Shown: positions 24,001-35,395, counted from the first letter of the stretch. The stretch: 64,000 nucleotides of DNA from Ignelater luminosus (GCA_011009095.1 VTPC01090899.1:195528-259527); one strand, 5' to 3'. Translations and numbers: made by a program. The notes: generated by a model from the sequence alone, not told the origin.

Positions 24001-26079
24001 ATAACAAATTTAACGGAAATTAATTCATGTTGACAGGATCACCAGCAAACATCTATATTAAACGTGAATCGAATTTGAATCAATGTAATCGAATTTTCTT
24101 AGGGGAGAACAGATAAATTCGTTACGGTCCCCCTAGTTACTGGACCACCACTGATTTTTGCTATTACCAACAAAACAACCGCTCTTACAATTTTTATGAT
24201 CTTTTATGAAAAATGTTAATTAAGGAATTTGATTAAAAATGCTGTATAAGATTAAATTAAATTGAATTATCTCAAGATTCTAACTAGGTAGAACATAATT
24301 AACGTGAATGTATAATCTAATAATTACGTTATGGTACAAGAAAAAACTGACTGGGGTTCTTTTTATATTTGTTAATTTTCTTTCGCGTTTATTTCTATGC
24401 AGATGGAATACAGTAATTAAAAAGTAAATAGCGAGCGGTAATTTCTTACGTCAATATATAAAGTATATTTTTTTTAACTCAATAAACCCGATTACACGGT
24501 CAAATTAAAAGGATGATGGAAAGATTGAAATTGAAAATCTGTTTTCAATTCGCGTCTCATTTCCAAAGTGATCGGAAATTACAGTTCTTATTCTCCAGCC
24601 TCGGATTTTTAGTTAGAAAACGTCCTTTCTAGTAATTGAAATTTAATAAAATAAAGTTTTTATTCTTTTTATATCTTATTTAGAATTCTACTTAAAATCA
24701 TGCAATTATTTATTGTTAGTTATAAATTAATTATCAAGTAACTATTATCAAATTGCAAATTTTTTTAATTGTTGAAAATACACCTTCAAATTTATTTTTA
24801 TTGCAAATAATATAATATTAAACAACGTTCATTAATGTAAAATAAATTAAAGAGATTTTGAAAATTATCTGATCTAGAAAAAATGATTTCGAGCGCCCTC
24901 TGAGATGCAACAGCTGAATCAGAATATAAAAGCTCCGAGTTGAGCTTTTAAAGGTTTACTGTTGGAGTATTGAAGGGTAAGTTTATGCCTAGCTTTCACA
25001 GGTTACCTGTAAAAGTTATCACACATGTACTACATAACAGTGATCTGTAAAGAAGAATTTTTATATCCATATATTTGTAGTACTTATGTTTTTAATTCTT
25101 CTCAGTTATCTTAAATTTGTAAAATCTTTATTTAAATTTGGTTTAAAATAAGAATAATATAAACAACAGTTTTCGAGCGCTTCAAACATAAATCAGTATC
25201 AATGTAGAAATTACTTGGACTCAACGACGTATGATTTGATTTTGTATGACTTCTTGTGGCCTTATCTAAAAAATTGCAGTTTTCAAAAATACCATTAGCA
25301 GACTTGGATACTCTGTAGCAAAGTGCTTGAGAAAGATTTATGGAAATTAACAATTCAATAAAGTTAGACTTAGAAAATGAATAAGAAATTTTTAACGCAG
25401 AGGAAAAGAAAACAGCAAGACCTTCAACATCCGCTGTAGTAAAAAAGAATAAAATAAATTTAAGTGGGTTTTGCTTTATTAACAGTTTTATTCTGTTGGC
25501 CTTTTTTAAATTACGAGATAAGCAAAAAAGACGTTTTTGAAAAATCCGGCAATTTAATAAAATGGCTTTTTCATTTAAACCCTCCTTATACGACATCTGC
25601 CTATTAACACTTGCTTACTTTTGCTACTTGATTTCCAAGCCAATTGCTCAAAGGGTACTGTCGTCAGCTCCTAGTCTAACTTTCCAAAGAGGTTAGCAAG
25701 CTGTTTTCTTTTCCTAGCTGATTTTATTTGTTATTTACTTGTTTTGCTTTGTCATTTCTCATTTGTTTTTAAAGTCACTCAGTATACTCTTGCACATTGC
25801 CTTTTTCCTTCTGGTTTTCCATTTCCACATGCTAAGATTCTGCTGTTTTATTCAGTAATTAAGATCTGATTTTTCCATTTAGTTCTCTTCCTCATATCCT
25901 AACCACTTCTCTTTCTTGATTTCAATCGCCATAACCACGTCCAGGTTTTTTAAGGTGTATACTTCCTGATTTAATTTACTAAAACAGTTATCATTATTTG
26001 TTGTTTGTTTTTAAATTCGTGTTCTTTCTCAGACTTTCAGTACCTTTTTTTCCGATTTTTTTCAGATATCTCGTGTCTG
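21033..26079. other. Gene desert, AT-rich
   Basis: About 5 kb without a recognised gene. The segment 22063-22623 has open frames on both strands with no domain, which argues against a real gene. At 21453-21487 there is a 35-bp stretch closely matching the start of the short element at 52096-52256. A 154-codon frame on the minus strand (25132-25596) is listed separately. The rest is low-complexity AT-rich DNA. Confidence 0.45.
25132..25596 (-). other. Unrecognised 154-codon open frame
   Basis: The frame is long for such AT-rich sequence, starts MSYKEGLNEKAI and is rich in Lys, Leu, Ser and Phe. I see no domain, signal peptide or clear membrane segment beyond a short FILFFFTTA stretch. There is no obvious splice context. 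It could be a chance frame, an exon of an unknown gene, or old transposon sequence. Confidence 0.15.
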
Positions 26080-26160
26080 CAGTGGCGTACCTACACCAAA
26101 TGAGGCCCGGGGTGTGATTTTTTGGAAGCCCCGTATTCAAGCTTCGCACAAAAGCGCTTG
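26080..26160. mobile_element. Possible hAT-type terminal sequence
   Basis: CAGTGGCGTACCTACACCAA at 26080 has the form of hAT inverted repeats (CAGNGGC...), followed by GC-rich AGGCCCGGGGTGTGA. I found no matching opposite end or target duplication. The adjacent LINE insertion may separate the two ends. Confidence 0.35.
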
Positions 26161-26382
26161 CGTGTCTACAATCACACATCCAATCTACAAGTGTTTTAAT
26201 ATTTATTTATTTATTTATTTATTTATGTATGGTAGTACACTGCCTACAAAATAAAATATTCCAAATGGCAGGAATGTGTGTGTCTATATATATATATATA
26301 TATAAGAAACAAACCAAATATATATATATATATAAATATAACATCTAGACGAACATATATGTATAAACAAAATAAGTAAAAT

Positions 26383-28894
26383 CTATATCTGTTGACCATA
26401 ATTAGTACGATGTGGTCTTACAGAAAAAATGCTTTGCGATCTAGTATTCCTGACATTAATTCTGAAATTTAACATAGACAGCAGGTATGGACAGTTACCA
26501 TATGAATTAATTAATTTAAAAGGAAAAATTACAGAGACGTGTTGCATGCGTTTTTCAAGAGACTGTAAGCTGCACAATTACAATTTACTATCATAATCTA
26601 TAGAATTATACGGAATTTTGTGTTTCCATAACAGATAGTTAACATTCTAAAACTTCTTAAGACTATGTTATTAATATGTTCGCGAAATGATAATTCATTA
26701 TCCAATAACACACCAAGATCGGAAATAACAGAGATAGAAGATATAGCGTCATTGTTTATAGAATAATTAAACAGGATAGTTTCACGACGTTTAGAGTATC
26801 TCATCACTTTACATTTATTAATGTTTAACTCTAGATAATTTTTGTTACACCATTCCACTAATTTATCTAAATCACATTGCAATTTAAAACAATCTTCGAC
26901 ACCTTTCACAACACCAAAAATTTTTAAATCGTCGGCATGGATGTTTTCAAAATAGACACAACGTCTTTAAACAGCAGAAATAGAACTGAACCGATGTGTG
27001 ATCCTTGAGGAACACCTGATGTAACATTAATACTAGTAGAAGTAACACCTCCCAATACCACAGATTGTTTACGGTTTTGAAGGTAAGACGATATCCTAAG
27101 TAAATAATTGCCAGTGATTCCTAATAAAGATAGTTTCTTTAAAAGTAAGGCATGGCTGACACTATCAAAGGCCTTAGATATGTCCCTGTAAATGACCGGC
27201 CTCAATGTTATTTAAAAGGAAATCACAAAAAACAGCGAGATTCGTTGTGGCTGATCTTCCTCTAAAGAATTCATGTTGTTCTTCTGCAATTAAGTGCTTG
27301 GTTGTTTCAAAGAGTACATCGGTGATGATAGATTCAATTAGTTTAGGAATACTTGATAGAAGGGAAATACCTCTGTAGTTTTTAATGTCACATCTATCTC
27401 CTGCTTTATATATAGGAAAAAGGTTAGAGTTTTTCCATACTTCTGGAGAGCAACATGTATTAAAATATAACTGAAATAACTCGCAAAGAGGTGTGGAAAG
27501 CGAGAATCAACAACCTTTCAATAGTAATGGTGGAATCATATCAGGCCCTGAGTTCTTGTTGCTATCGAGCGCTAATATCTTTTTTTCTATTTCATCTATA
27601 GTAAAGCTGTGATTCAAAAGTAATAAGTTCGAAGCAGTAGTGAGTGAATACGAAGGTTCGGAGTGGTAATTTTTATAGCAAGATTGAAAATATTTCGAAA
27701 AACCGTTAGCTATATCTTCAGGGCTATCTAGTGAAAGGTTTTCATAAAGCATCGTATTAGGAATGCCTTTCTCTTTTCCTAGCGAGTTAATAAAAGACCA
27801 AAAGTGTTTAATATTTGTTGGTATTGTAAGTAATTGCTTATAATCGTCTTCACATTTTGATGATTTATATCTTTTATAAAGCTTGTTTTTAAGATTAATT
27901 AATTTCTTTAATTTTGGGGTATACCACTTAGGATATTTATCTATTTCAATTATTTTCCTAGGTACAAACTTCTGAATTCCTTCAAAAAGAACGTCGTAGA
28001 AGCGTTTAGTAGCCAATTCCATATCTCCAGTAGAGCATATAAAAGACCAGTCTACTGAGCTGTAGAACAAATTTAGTCCGTCGAAGTTGGCCTTACGAAA
28101 GCAATAGACTCTCTGGCTTTTTTGAATATTTTTAGACGTAAAGTTTTCCACCTTGGTATTTAGATTTACATCCAAGGCAGGATGGTGTACATCAACTGTG
28201 CTTAGCGGAAAATCTGCCAGCATAACATCTATGTTGCTGCTATCTTCGAAGAATACTAAGTCAAGTAAACATTGTTAAAGCATTCAATTTGTTCCAACTC
28301 AAGGTAATAAATATTTTCTAGGAGTGCTTGAGCAGCAATACTGCAGGTAGCTCCCGGTGATTAAGCGAGTCATCTTTAAACCAGATAACTTCAGGCAAGT
28401 TAAAGTCACCAAAGATTAGGAACTTGGCTGATGGATATTTTCTTCTAAGCAGCTCAATGTTTGATACGCTTCTGGCTGCGATCTCGGTGGAAAGTACACA
28501 TTACCAATTATAAGATGGATTTTATTGTAATCAACTCGAACCCATATATCTTCAAAGGTAGCATTTTTTGATGAAAATTAGCAGAAATATGTGCTTGAAA
28601 TGCAATTATAACACCACCGTCACGTGTGCAGTTGAGCATCTCATAGTCTCTGTCACAACGAAAAACCAGATAATCGGGGCCAAATATTTCTACATTAGCT
28701 ATCCCTTTGTGCAACCAACTTTCAGTAAAAGCTAGGCAATCATAGTTCGTGCATTGTAGCACACGGGAAAGCTCACTAATCTTTGTCCTAAGTCCACAGA
28801 CGTTTTGGTAATAGCAAGTAAGTGAGAAATGTTGATTATTTTGATTGTTGATCACATTATTACTATCTACATTACAGCAACGCTCGAATCCCAT
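26383..28894 (-). pseudogene. LINE ORF2: endonuclease and reverse transcriptase, broken
   Basis: Endonuclease: LTCYYQNVCGLRTK, FTESWLH, GGVIIAF (28894-28508), then LIFGDFNLPEVIW near 28400 and STVDVHHPAL near 28190. A 238-codon stretch (28223-27507) covers the linker and the RT start (NSGPDMIPPLLLK). RT proper: YRGISLLSS, AEEQHEFFRGRS, YRDISKAFDSVSHALL, VPQGSHIGSVLF, then HADDLKIF (about 26935), where YADD is usual. The C-terminal part runs to FHRTNYG-like PHRTNYGQQI at 26383. A handful of frameshifts and stops remain. Confidence 0.8.
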
Positions 28895-29108
28895 TTCTAG
28901 TCATTCTGAATGTTCCGTATTTGTAGTGGTTTTTGAATTTTTATTATTATTAGATTTGCGAAATGCAAAACGCCTAACAGTAATATTTTGAGGCCTATAT
29001 ATGGGCGTCAATAGTTTATTGGACAATTCTTCACTAATACCTAGTTTATAATTAAAAGTTACCCTTAGTTTCAATCATAAAACATTTAGATTTTTAAACC
29101 ATCTTCTT

Positions 29109-29963
29109 TTAAATAGGCGAGTATTCATCTGCACTCACGTAATACCCATCGGACTTTTTGGCTACACGGCCAATATGTAGCCATGCATACTTGGGAATAC
29201 TTTTTATACCCGTATTACTGCTACTGTTAGAATTGCCAACTCCTACGATGGCTTTTGATTTATTTTTCTTTAAAAAGTTGTTATTGCTACCGATTGGACT
29301 AGAATTATTACTATTGTTAGGAGAGCGTAAGTTAATAACTTTTTGCATTATATCACGTTGGACATTTCCCAGATCTGGCAAGCTTTTAGATGAACTTGGC
29401 TTCATAGATGATTGTGCAGCAATTTCACTGTATGAAGGGACGATGTGTATAGTGTGTTTACTATTTACGATTTTATTTTCAAGATTGTTATTGTTGAAGT
29501 TTACTTTATTAGAAACTGCACTATTTTAAAGATTAGTTATCGAATATCTAGCTCTAGAGTGTAATTCCGCTGAATGTTTATTGTAAGCAGCTGATTTTAA
29601 TGCTAAATTTTCTGCTTTCAGTCGTTCGATTTTCTCATACAACAAACTGGTATGATTTTTTAATAGTAGATTTCCACTTTTTAATTAAGCTACTAAATCT
29701 TTAAAAAGAGAATCAACAGTTAAAACCTCACCGTGATTGTTATCAGGTGCCTCATCGGTATCCGTATTCGAACTACCACAACAAATAACAGTATTATTAC
29801 TAATTACGGTAAGTTTTTCCTTATCTTTAGCCCAACTACCATGAAATAAAGAGCCACATTTTGTACATGATACACATTTTGGACCCCCAGAGGCCCCACG
29901 ATTACACGTTTTGCAGGTTTTATATGACACCTTTTCACACTCGTCGTCACTGTCCGGCGCCAT
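29109..29963 (-). pseudogene. LINE ORF1 (PHD-type zinc finger, coiled coil), two premature stops
   Basis: The whole 285-codon frame can be read without a frameshift. Residues 1-65 carry a PHD-like cysteine cluster (CKTCNRGASGGPKCVSCTKC, then LFHGSWAKD, VICC). Residues 95-125 form a short coiled coil (LLYEKIERLKAENLALKSA). An Asn/Ser-rich linker follows, then AWLHIGRVAKK, which resembles the ORF1 C-terminal nucleic-acid-binding domain start, and the end at SADEYSPI. Two in-frame TAA codons interrupt it, after DLVA and after SITNL. ORF1 proteins of this kind bind the element RNA; that role is family knowledge. Confidence 0.7.
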
Positions 29964-30139
29964 ATTTATTATAAAAATGATACTTCACAGGAAAACTTTC
30001 ATTGCTAAAATAGGCTCAAGTGTAAGGGGCCAAACTATTGTAACTTGAGTTTTATTAAATGATAAGCTCAGTTATCTTTTACATTACTGTTATACACACT
30101 TTCTACGGTAAATTTAAATTCATATTTACGGATTCGTAT

Positions 30140-31020
30140 AATTTTCTCTCTCTCTTCGACCTGAGCGCCATAAAAAGCAGAGAGCACCCCGAGGAGTGTT
30201 CCATTTGCCTGTGGTAGATGGTAGAGCAGCAATCTCTACTCATCTTGGTTGGAGTCTGTCTTGCGTATATTCTTGACTAATTCCTTCCACTTTTGCCGAT
30301 TTTGAGCTGTATGATTTATCTCTCCCCATGACATGTTTAGTTGCTGTATTTCCTTGGAAAGGTTTCTTTTCCAAGTATCGTGTGGTCTACCTTTCTTCCG
30401 TTTTCCTCCTACGTTGAAATCTAGTGCCTACCTAGTTAAGTTGTTGTGTCGTTTCCTTAATGTATGCCCAATCCACTCCCATTTTCTGTGTCCAATTGTT
30501 ATCTCGATTCTTTCTTCGTTTGATATCTCCCATAACCTTAAGTTTGATATTTTATTGGGCCAGAATATTTGGTAGATTGTTCTTAGACATGTTTGTAACA
30601 TTCGTATACTTTGTTTATTTACTGTCCATGTTTTTGCACCGTACAGTAATACGCTCTTAACGTAGGTTTGGAATCAACATAATATCGTTTTAACTGTAAT
30701 ATTTGTTGATCTTCGTATTTTGCCTAGCATTTAAACGACTGTTGTGCTTGCTCTATTCTCCTTCTTATGTCTCTTTGAGAGCCTCCCGTTTTATCCACTA
30801 CACTTACTAAGTAATAGAATTTTTCAACCTCTTCAATATTTTTATGCTCTATGCTTATACTTCTTCCATCTTCTTCTCCGTCCTTTAAGATCTTTGTCTT
30901 TTTCTCATTTATTTTAAGACCAACTTGCTCTGCTACTTCTTTGAGTCTTATTGCATTTCTTTGCATCTGGTCTTTCTTTCTAGTTATTAGCAAGGAGCGG
31001 TATCAGTTAGTTGACGCATC
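30140..31020 (-). mobile_element. LINE 3' fragment, truncated at the RT active site
   Basis: On the minus strand the fragment begins at a degraded version of the ADD motif (about 31010), then reads LLITRKKDQMQRNAIRLKEV, LKINEKKTKIL, and VEKFYYLVSVVDKTGG. After 30724 the frame shifts but continues with LLYGAKTWTV, RMLQTCLRTIYQIFWPN, GHRKWEWIGHTLRK and GKRKKGRPHDTWKRNL, and ends in the GC-richer tail near 30150-30230. This is the C-terminal part of an RTE/jockey-like polyprotein. Truncation at the 5' side is normal for LINE insertion. Confidence 0.75.
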
Positions 31021-31249
31021 ATGAAAAGAATCGGTGACGTGATCGTGCCAGCGGTGGAGCGTTTACCATGTATTATATCAATGTACGTACACATGCATAA
31101 AATAAAACGAAAATGTGTTGCATCACTGGCCTGTGTTTATCTTGCGGAAAATACGTCACGGGTATACGTACAATTTTACTGGACCATCAACTATTTCATC
31201 CCGCTTCTTGGTAATAAGTATAAAAGTAATAATAAATAAAAGAAATTCC

Positions 31250-31960
31250 AGGTTTGAAAGTGAATTGCCTAAAGTGCAGGTTTAAATGTCAAGAACATTT
31301 TTTTTGAAAACCGAATGGAACAGCTGTGTGCACATTATTACAACTTAGCAGCTTAAACGAGACAAAAAACACTGTTAAGTTCTTTAATATAAATAGTGGC
31401 CGTGTCTAGAAGTAAAGCAAGTCCTGTAACAAAAAATCGAAAAGACTCAATGATGTATTATTTAACAGACAGTAGAGGGTATAGTATGCCTCAAGTTTTT
31501 TCCGCTACTTTTGCTGCATCTCATAAAGTCATCGAAAAGTGTATTGAAGGAATAAGAGATACGGGAATTTTTGTGAGCTATGATAAAAGGAACAATAGCA
31601 AACCTCACAATGCAACATCTGACGTAGACAGGCAGTTAAATCTTATCAATTTCTTTCCAAGGATAGAGTCACATTACTGCAGGCGTGATTCAACTAAAAG
31701 CTATCTAGATACAGATTTAAATATCTCCACTATGTACCGATGATATCAAGACTTTTGCGCTTCTAAAAATGTAATAGCGGTCTCACAGTTTGTGTACCAA
31801 AGTATTTTTTCGATTTTGAACCAGTTCTTGTCTTTTATCGTCCAAAACAAGATCAGTGTTCTGTGTGTAACGCATTCAAAAAGGCCAAGGAGAAAGATCC
31901 TTTGAGAGAAGAGTATAGGTATAAAAGGGGCGAAAACAGTCCATGGATATGAAATAAGAG
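31250..31960 (+). pseudogene. Fragment of a multi-copy insect transposon-associated protein
   Basis: A clean 115-codon stretch (31396-31743) contains SKASPVTKNRKDSMMYYLTD, VFSATFAASHKVIEKCIEGI and FFPRIESHYCRRDSTKSYL. After its stop the reading continues in shifting frames as YQDFCASKNVIA, FYRPKQDQCSVCNAFKKAKE-like. Upstream, LKCRFKCQEHFF supplies a cysteine-rich N-terminal piece. The (I/F)PRIESHYCR motif plus a later CxxC block marks a family I remember as repetitive and transposon-linked in insect genomes, without knowing its superfamily. Stops and frameshifts show it is dead. Confidence 0.55.
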
Positions 31961-32017
31961 GATAAAAAAATTGCATCAGAGAGCTGGGAACAACATTTAG
32001 AGCCATAATGTTCAATC

Positions 32018-32575
32018 TTCAAGAATTTAATGTTTCATATGCCATTTGTTAGTGCTGCTGGAGAGTAGATTGCCCAAAAAGTTTTAGGGTTTCAGCTTAC
32101 GGTAGCCGAGATATACCAGTTGGAGTTATCAATTTTTAGCCAAATCGGGTGGGTCAAGGAACATAGAAATTAAACTCTCGGGCGTGGTTGGAGCAAATGG
32201 GTTGAAACTTAGGATGTGTAGTTGCAGGGCTGAATCACATCTACAGTGTTTATTCTGAATTGATTCTTCCATTCTTGCACTAGTTATGAATTTTCATTTA
32301 CCCTATTCCCCCAGAATTTTCAAAATTAAGTACACAAGAACAGTTTGGTTACGTATGGTTCTGTGCAGTTTATCGTAATCCCCTAGTATGTAGGGGGGCT
32401 TCAACTTATATATTTCATCTCCCAGACACGTCTAAAGCCTGAGATATGAATTTTTAAATTTTACCAATTTTTTCTCAAAAATACAACTTAAGCTGGAGCC
32501 CTAAAACCTTTTGGGCAAGAACTACTGTCCAGCAGCACTAACGAATGGCATATGAAAGATTAAGTTCTGGGTGGG
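32018..32575. repeat. Foldback element with ~75-bp inverted arms
   Basis: The left arm (32027-32101) starts TAATGTTTCATATGCCATTT and runs through GTTAGTGCTGCTGGA, GCCCAAAA and TTTTAGGG. The right arm (32487-32562) is its reverse complement at roughly 85-88% identity. Weaker similarity extends a few bases outward on each side. The 385-bp loop has no coding sequence. It looks like a MITE or foldback element; I could not identify a target duplication. Confidence 0.8.
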
Positions 32576-32594
32576 ACAGGTAGAGTCCTATTCC

Positions 32595-33834
32595 CAGAGA
32601 TATGGTAGTAGGGGTAGATGAGATGACGCCGTATTAAAGCATTATACATGTTTAAGGCAACATGTACAACGTACGTTTCTATTTTCTACTCTTTTCATAA
32701 CATTATATTTGCCAGTGATTCTCGGATGCTCTTTATCTACACCGGGCTCGATACGGTCTAGCCAGGGTCTTGCGCGGTATGTTCACAACGTAGGTCGGCG
32801 TTTGCCTAATTTGCAAAGTTTCCGGATTAAACTTTAAAAGTATTTTGTTTGTTGTCGTTTTTTTGTTATTTTTGTCATTTATTTGTTATTTTTTCATTTA
32901 TTTGTTATTGTTGTTAGTTTGTTACTGTTGTCATGTTTTTGTTATTGTTAAAATGGGCTACAAACTTTGTATTGTTTGTAAATCCACTTCACGAGATGAA
33001 ACACTAAATTTTCATGAGTAAGTGTTACATTTAATTGTCCACAATTTTTGCTTAATCTATTAATTGACAGGCGTAATATCATAGTAATCTTACTTTGTAG
33101 ATTTCCAAAAGATAAGTATCGTCAACGTGCTTGGATTGATGCATGCAAATTTGAGGAATGCCAATTTAAAGCTTCCTCTACTATTTGTTTCAAACATTTT
33201 ACAGAGTTGGATTACAATTCAATGATTGTAACAAGACGACGTTTACATAATTCAGGATATACAATTTTTTGTTCATAGCTACTATGACAGATTTTCTTTG
33301 ATTTGTATTACTTGTATTCCACATACGACATACGAGCATTGCATTGTTGTCTTTATTTAAGTTAAACTGTTTATTACTTTTCATTATTGCTTTTGATGTC
33401 AGTGCAAGAATAATACTAACTAGAAATTGACATTAACTTGCTACTTCTTTACTGTCCATTTTTATCATCTTGGGTGGTTAATTTAGTTCACAATGATCTT
33501 CAAATAATAATTAAAATGATCAGTTATTATGTTACTTGATTAATGATTAATTTACTGATCAATTTTTGGTAATATACTAAATTATTAAATTTATAGTAAT
33601 AAAATAAAATTTGTTGTTTCATTTCTATTATTTAAATATCGTTAACCAGCGCGGGTTTATGAATTTCAACCAATTACAGTGATTGATAGGTTTAGAAAGA
33701 GCAAGTTATACTTTGCATTTGTGCTTGGTATTTGTAAGAGAGAGACAAAAAGTCGCAATAGTGTCTGTACTTAATCAGACATGTTAGCTTTGAGTTTAAA
33801 CTACATACCAATATCTACCCCTGCCATATCTCTG
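32595..33834 (+). mobile_element. P-element-like transposon with perfect 8-bp target duplication
   Basis: CCTATTCC stands immediately before the left end (32587-32594) and immediately after the right end (33835-33842). The termini are CAGAGATATGG-TAGTA-GGGGTAGAT on the left and, on the minus strand, CAGAGATATGG-CA-GGGGTAGAT on the right, so the inverted repeat is about 22 bp with a 3-nt length difference. An 8-bp duplication is shared by P elements and hATs; the THAP exon inside (32953-33278) points to the P superfamily, whose transposase begins with a THAP finger. At 1240 bp the element lacks room for a full transposase and is presumably an internal-deletion derivative. Confidence 0.75.
32953..33278 (+). 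CDS. THAP zinc-finger protein, two exons, 80 residues (transposase stub)
   Basis: Exon 1 is 32953-33017 and exon 2 is 33101-33278; the intron begins GTAAGT and ends TTTGTAG. Joined, the reading is in frame with C6 and C9 (CIVC), the FPKD...R..WIDAC block, a CFKH pair and the ending GYTIFCS where AVPTIF-like sequence is usual. This is the C2CH THAP fold, a sequence-specific DNA-binding zinc finger, and almost nothing else. It sits inside a P-like transposon, so it is most simply the first part of a deleted transposase gene. Expression as a free THAP peptide, which could act as a repressor of related elements, is possible but unproven. Confidence 0.6.
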
Positions 33835-33842
33835 CCTATTCC

Positions 33843-34855
33843 TCGTTACTATCTTTGTGCGCTAGACTATAACTACATGTAAACCGAATAGGCGCGTGCG
33901 CGCAAGAAAGCGATTTAATGGATTAAAAAGTTCTTTAATTAATATTTATTTATTATTTATAAATGATATGTATATTTATTCAATAAATAATAAGATAATA
34001 AGAAATAAAAAATATATATGTTAATCGACAAAAATTGAAAATTAAAATACGAAATTTTCAGGTATGGAACTCCATACTCACAAAAATCTTAAGTATGGAG
34101 TGCTCCATATTCACCATATGCCTTTCGCCGGCCCTGCACATTCTAATACATCTTTGAAATAAGATTGTATACAGCTCTTAAGAAAAAAGAAGAATGTAAT
34201 TTAACTTTACAACTAGTATGATAATTAATGAGTTGAGAAGCTGTTACCTATATCCTTCAGATCTAGTTGTAGCTGATACTTGTAACAAACGTATTTTGGT
34301 GTAAATACTACCAATTTGTTTTAATCTGTATTATATTCTCTATGCCCTTATTTATTGTCTTGTTAAATCTTCCTAGTAAATATCTAAACGCGTTAGAAAA
34401 ATTTAATTACCTTGGTAAATTATTTATTTCAAAAAACCGGAATGAAATATAGACGATATTTAGAATAATATTTAAGATTTCTGTCAAATACCATGAAAAA
34501 ACTTCTTCCAAAATCACCAGATGAAAATCTCTAAACGACGAAACTGACGATGGCGGTGAAATTCACGCTGCTTTGGAATATTATTCAAAGTAGAGCACAT
34601 AACTTATTTCTTAACTTATGCAACCCAAATAACACAAACCCAGCTGAATTTCAAAAATTTTGCTAATAAGAATTACGTTCAGAAATAGAAAGCTTTTTCT
34701 ATTTTTCGATTTAAATGCACTTTTATTTTTAATGTATAATGTTTTCAAATACGGTGTAGCTTTAGTCAAATGCTTGCTAATTCCAAGAAAACTAACGCGA
34801 TTCTAATTTATTAAAGACACCTATGTTGCTATTTTTTGTACGCTTAGCGTTATCT
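33843..34855. other. No gene recognised
   Basis: About 1 kb of AT-rich DNA between the P-like element and a transposase HTH remnant. The only notable feature is a short inverted pair around 34065-34115 (TATGGAACTCCATACTC and AGTATGGAGTGCTCCATA). Confidence 0.4.
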
Positions 34856-34859
34856 AGAA

Positions 34860-35140
34860 AGACCTAACCCAAGATAAACTACCTTTAAACGTGCGGAAAC
34901 GTTTTTTAGAAAAAACGGACACTTTGGTGTGTACTACTACAAAACGACCAAGAACGGTAACGCTTTTAAAAAATAAAGTTGCAGTTATTCAAACTGTGGA
35001 TAAACATGTAAGAGGCAGTTAAATCGAAATCCTGAAATTAGTCAACGTTCCATCTAGTTTTGCAAGTAAACAAATTTCACGTGTATTTTATAATGATGAA
35101 AACTTAAATAGATACAACTGTCATTACTATAAGGTAAGCA
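34860..35140 (+). pseudogene. DNA-binding (HTH) remnant of a DUF4817-type transposase
   Basis: The plus strand reads KRPRTVTLLKNKVAVIQTVD, then in a shifted frame NPEISQRSI, and again in the first frame FASKQISRVFYNDENLNRYN with CHYYKV. The order (basic segment, NP-IS-R-I, S..T..RIL.-ENL-PYH-like) matches the HTH pair of IS630/mariner-superfamily transposases that begin with a DUF4817-like domain. No catalytic domain follows. Short and broken, so the assignment is tentative. Confidence 0.45.
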
Positions 35141-35272
35141 AATCTTAGTTGGATTAAGGAATCTCACTTCTATCGAATAACTTTGGTTAATGTGTGGTGA
35201 AATTAACTAGAGGGTCTACATTGTTAACTGGTGCTTCGTGACTAGATTTGCTGTAGAATACCGTACCAAGAC

Positions 35273-35395
35273 CAGTGATGGATTTAGGCTTAGGCCCGCA
35301 AAGTCCGGGCCTAGGGCAGCAAAATTTGAGGAGCGGCAAAATCTGAGGGGCCGCAAAATTTGAGAGGCGGCAAAATTTAAGAGACGATAATAGTT
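35273..35395. repeat. 17-bp tandem array next to a hAT-like end
   Basis: CAGTGATGGATTTAGGCTTA at 35273 has hAT-terminus form, and is followed by a GC-rich palindromic stretch (GCCCGCAAAGTCCGGGC) and four copies of a 17-bp unit of the type GCGGCAAAATTTGAGAG (35316-35384). No opposite terminus was found. Array plus end looks like the terminus of a non-autonomous hAT element. Confidence 0.5.

Larger units (their letters stand above)
26200..29990 (-). mobile_element. PHD-finger LINE (jockey/CR1-like), largely complete
   Basis: On the minus strand the element reads ORF1 (29963-29109), then ORF2 (28894 to about 26385), then a 3' UTR holding two (TA)n runs (about 26285-26332), and ends in an (AAAT)n tail (plus strand 26201-26226, ATTT repeats). 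It has far fewer lesions than most other elements here, so it is among the younger insertions. Its 5' end lies near 29990; no target-site duplication was identified. ORF1 and ORF2 are annotated separately. Confidence 0.85.

Noticed and set aside
29158-29529. 123-codon plus-strand frame
   Set aside because: Antisense to LINE ORF1, which is recognisable on the minus strand.
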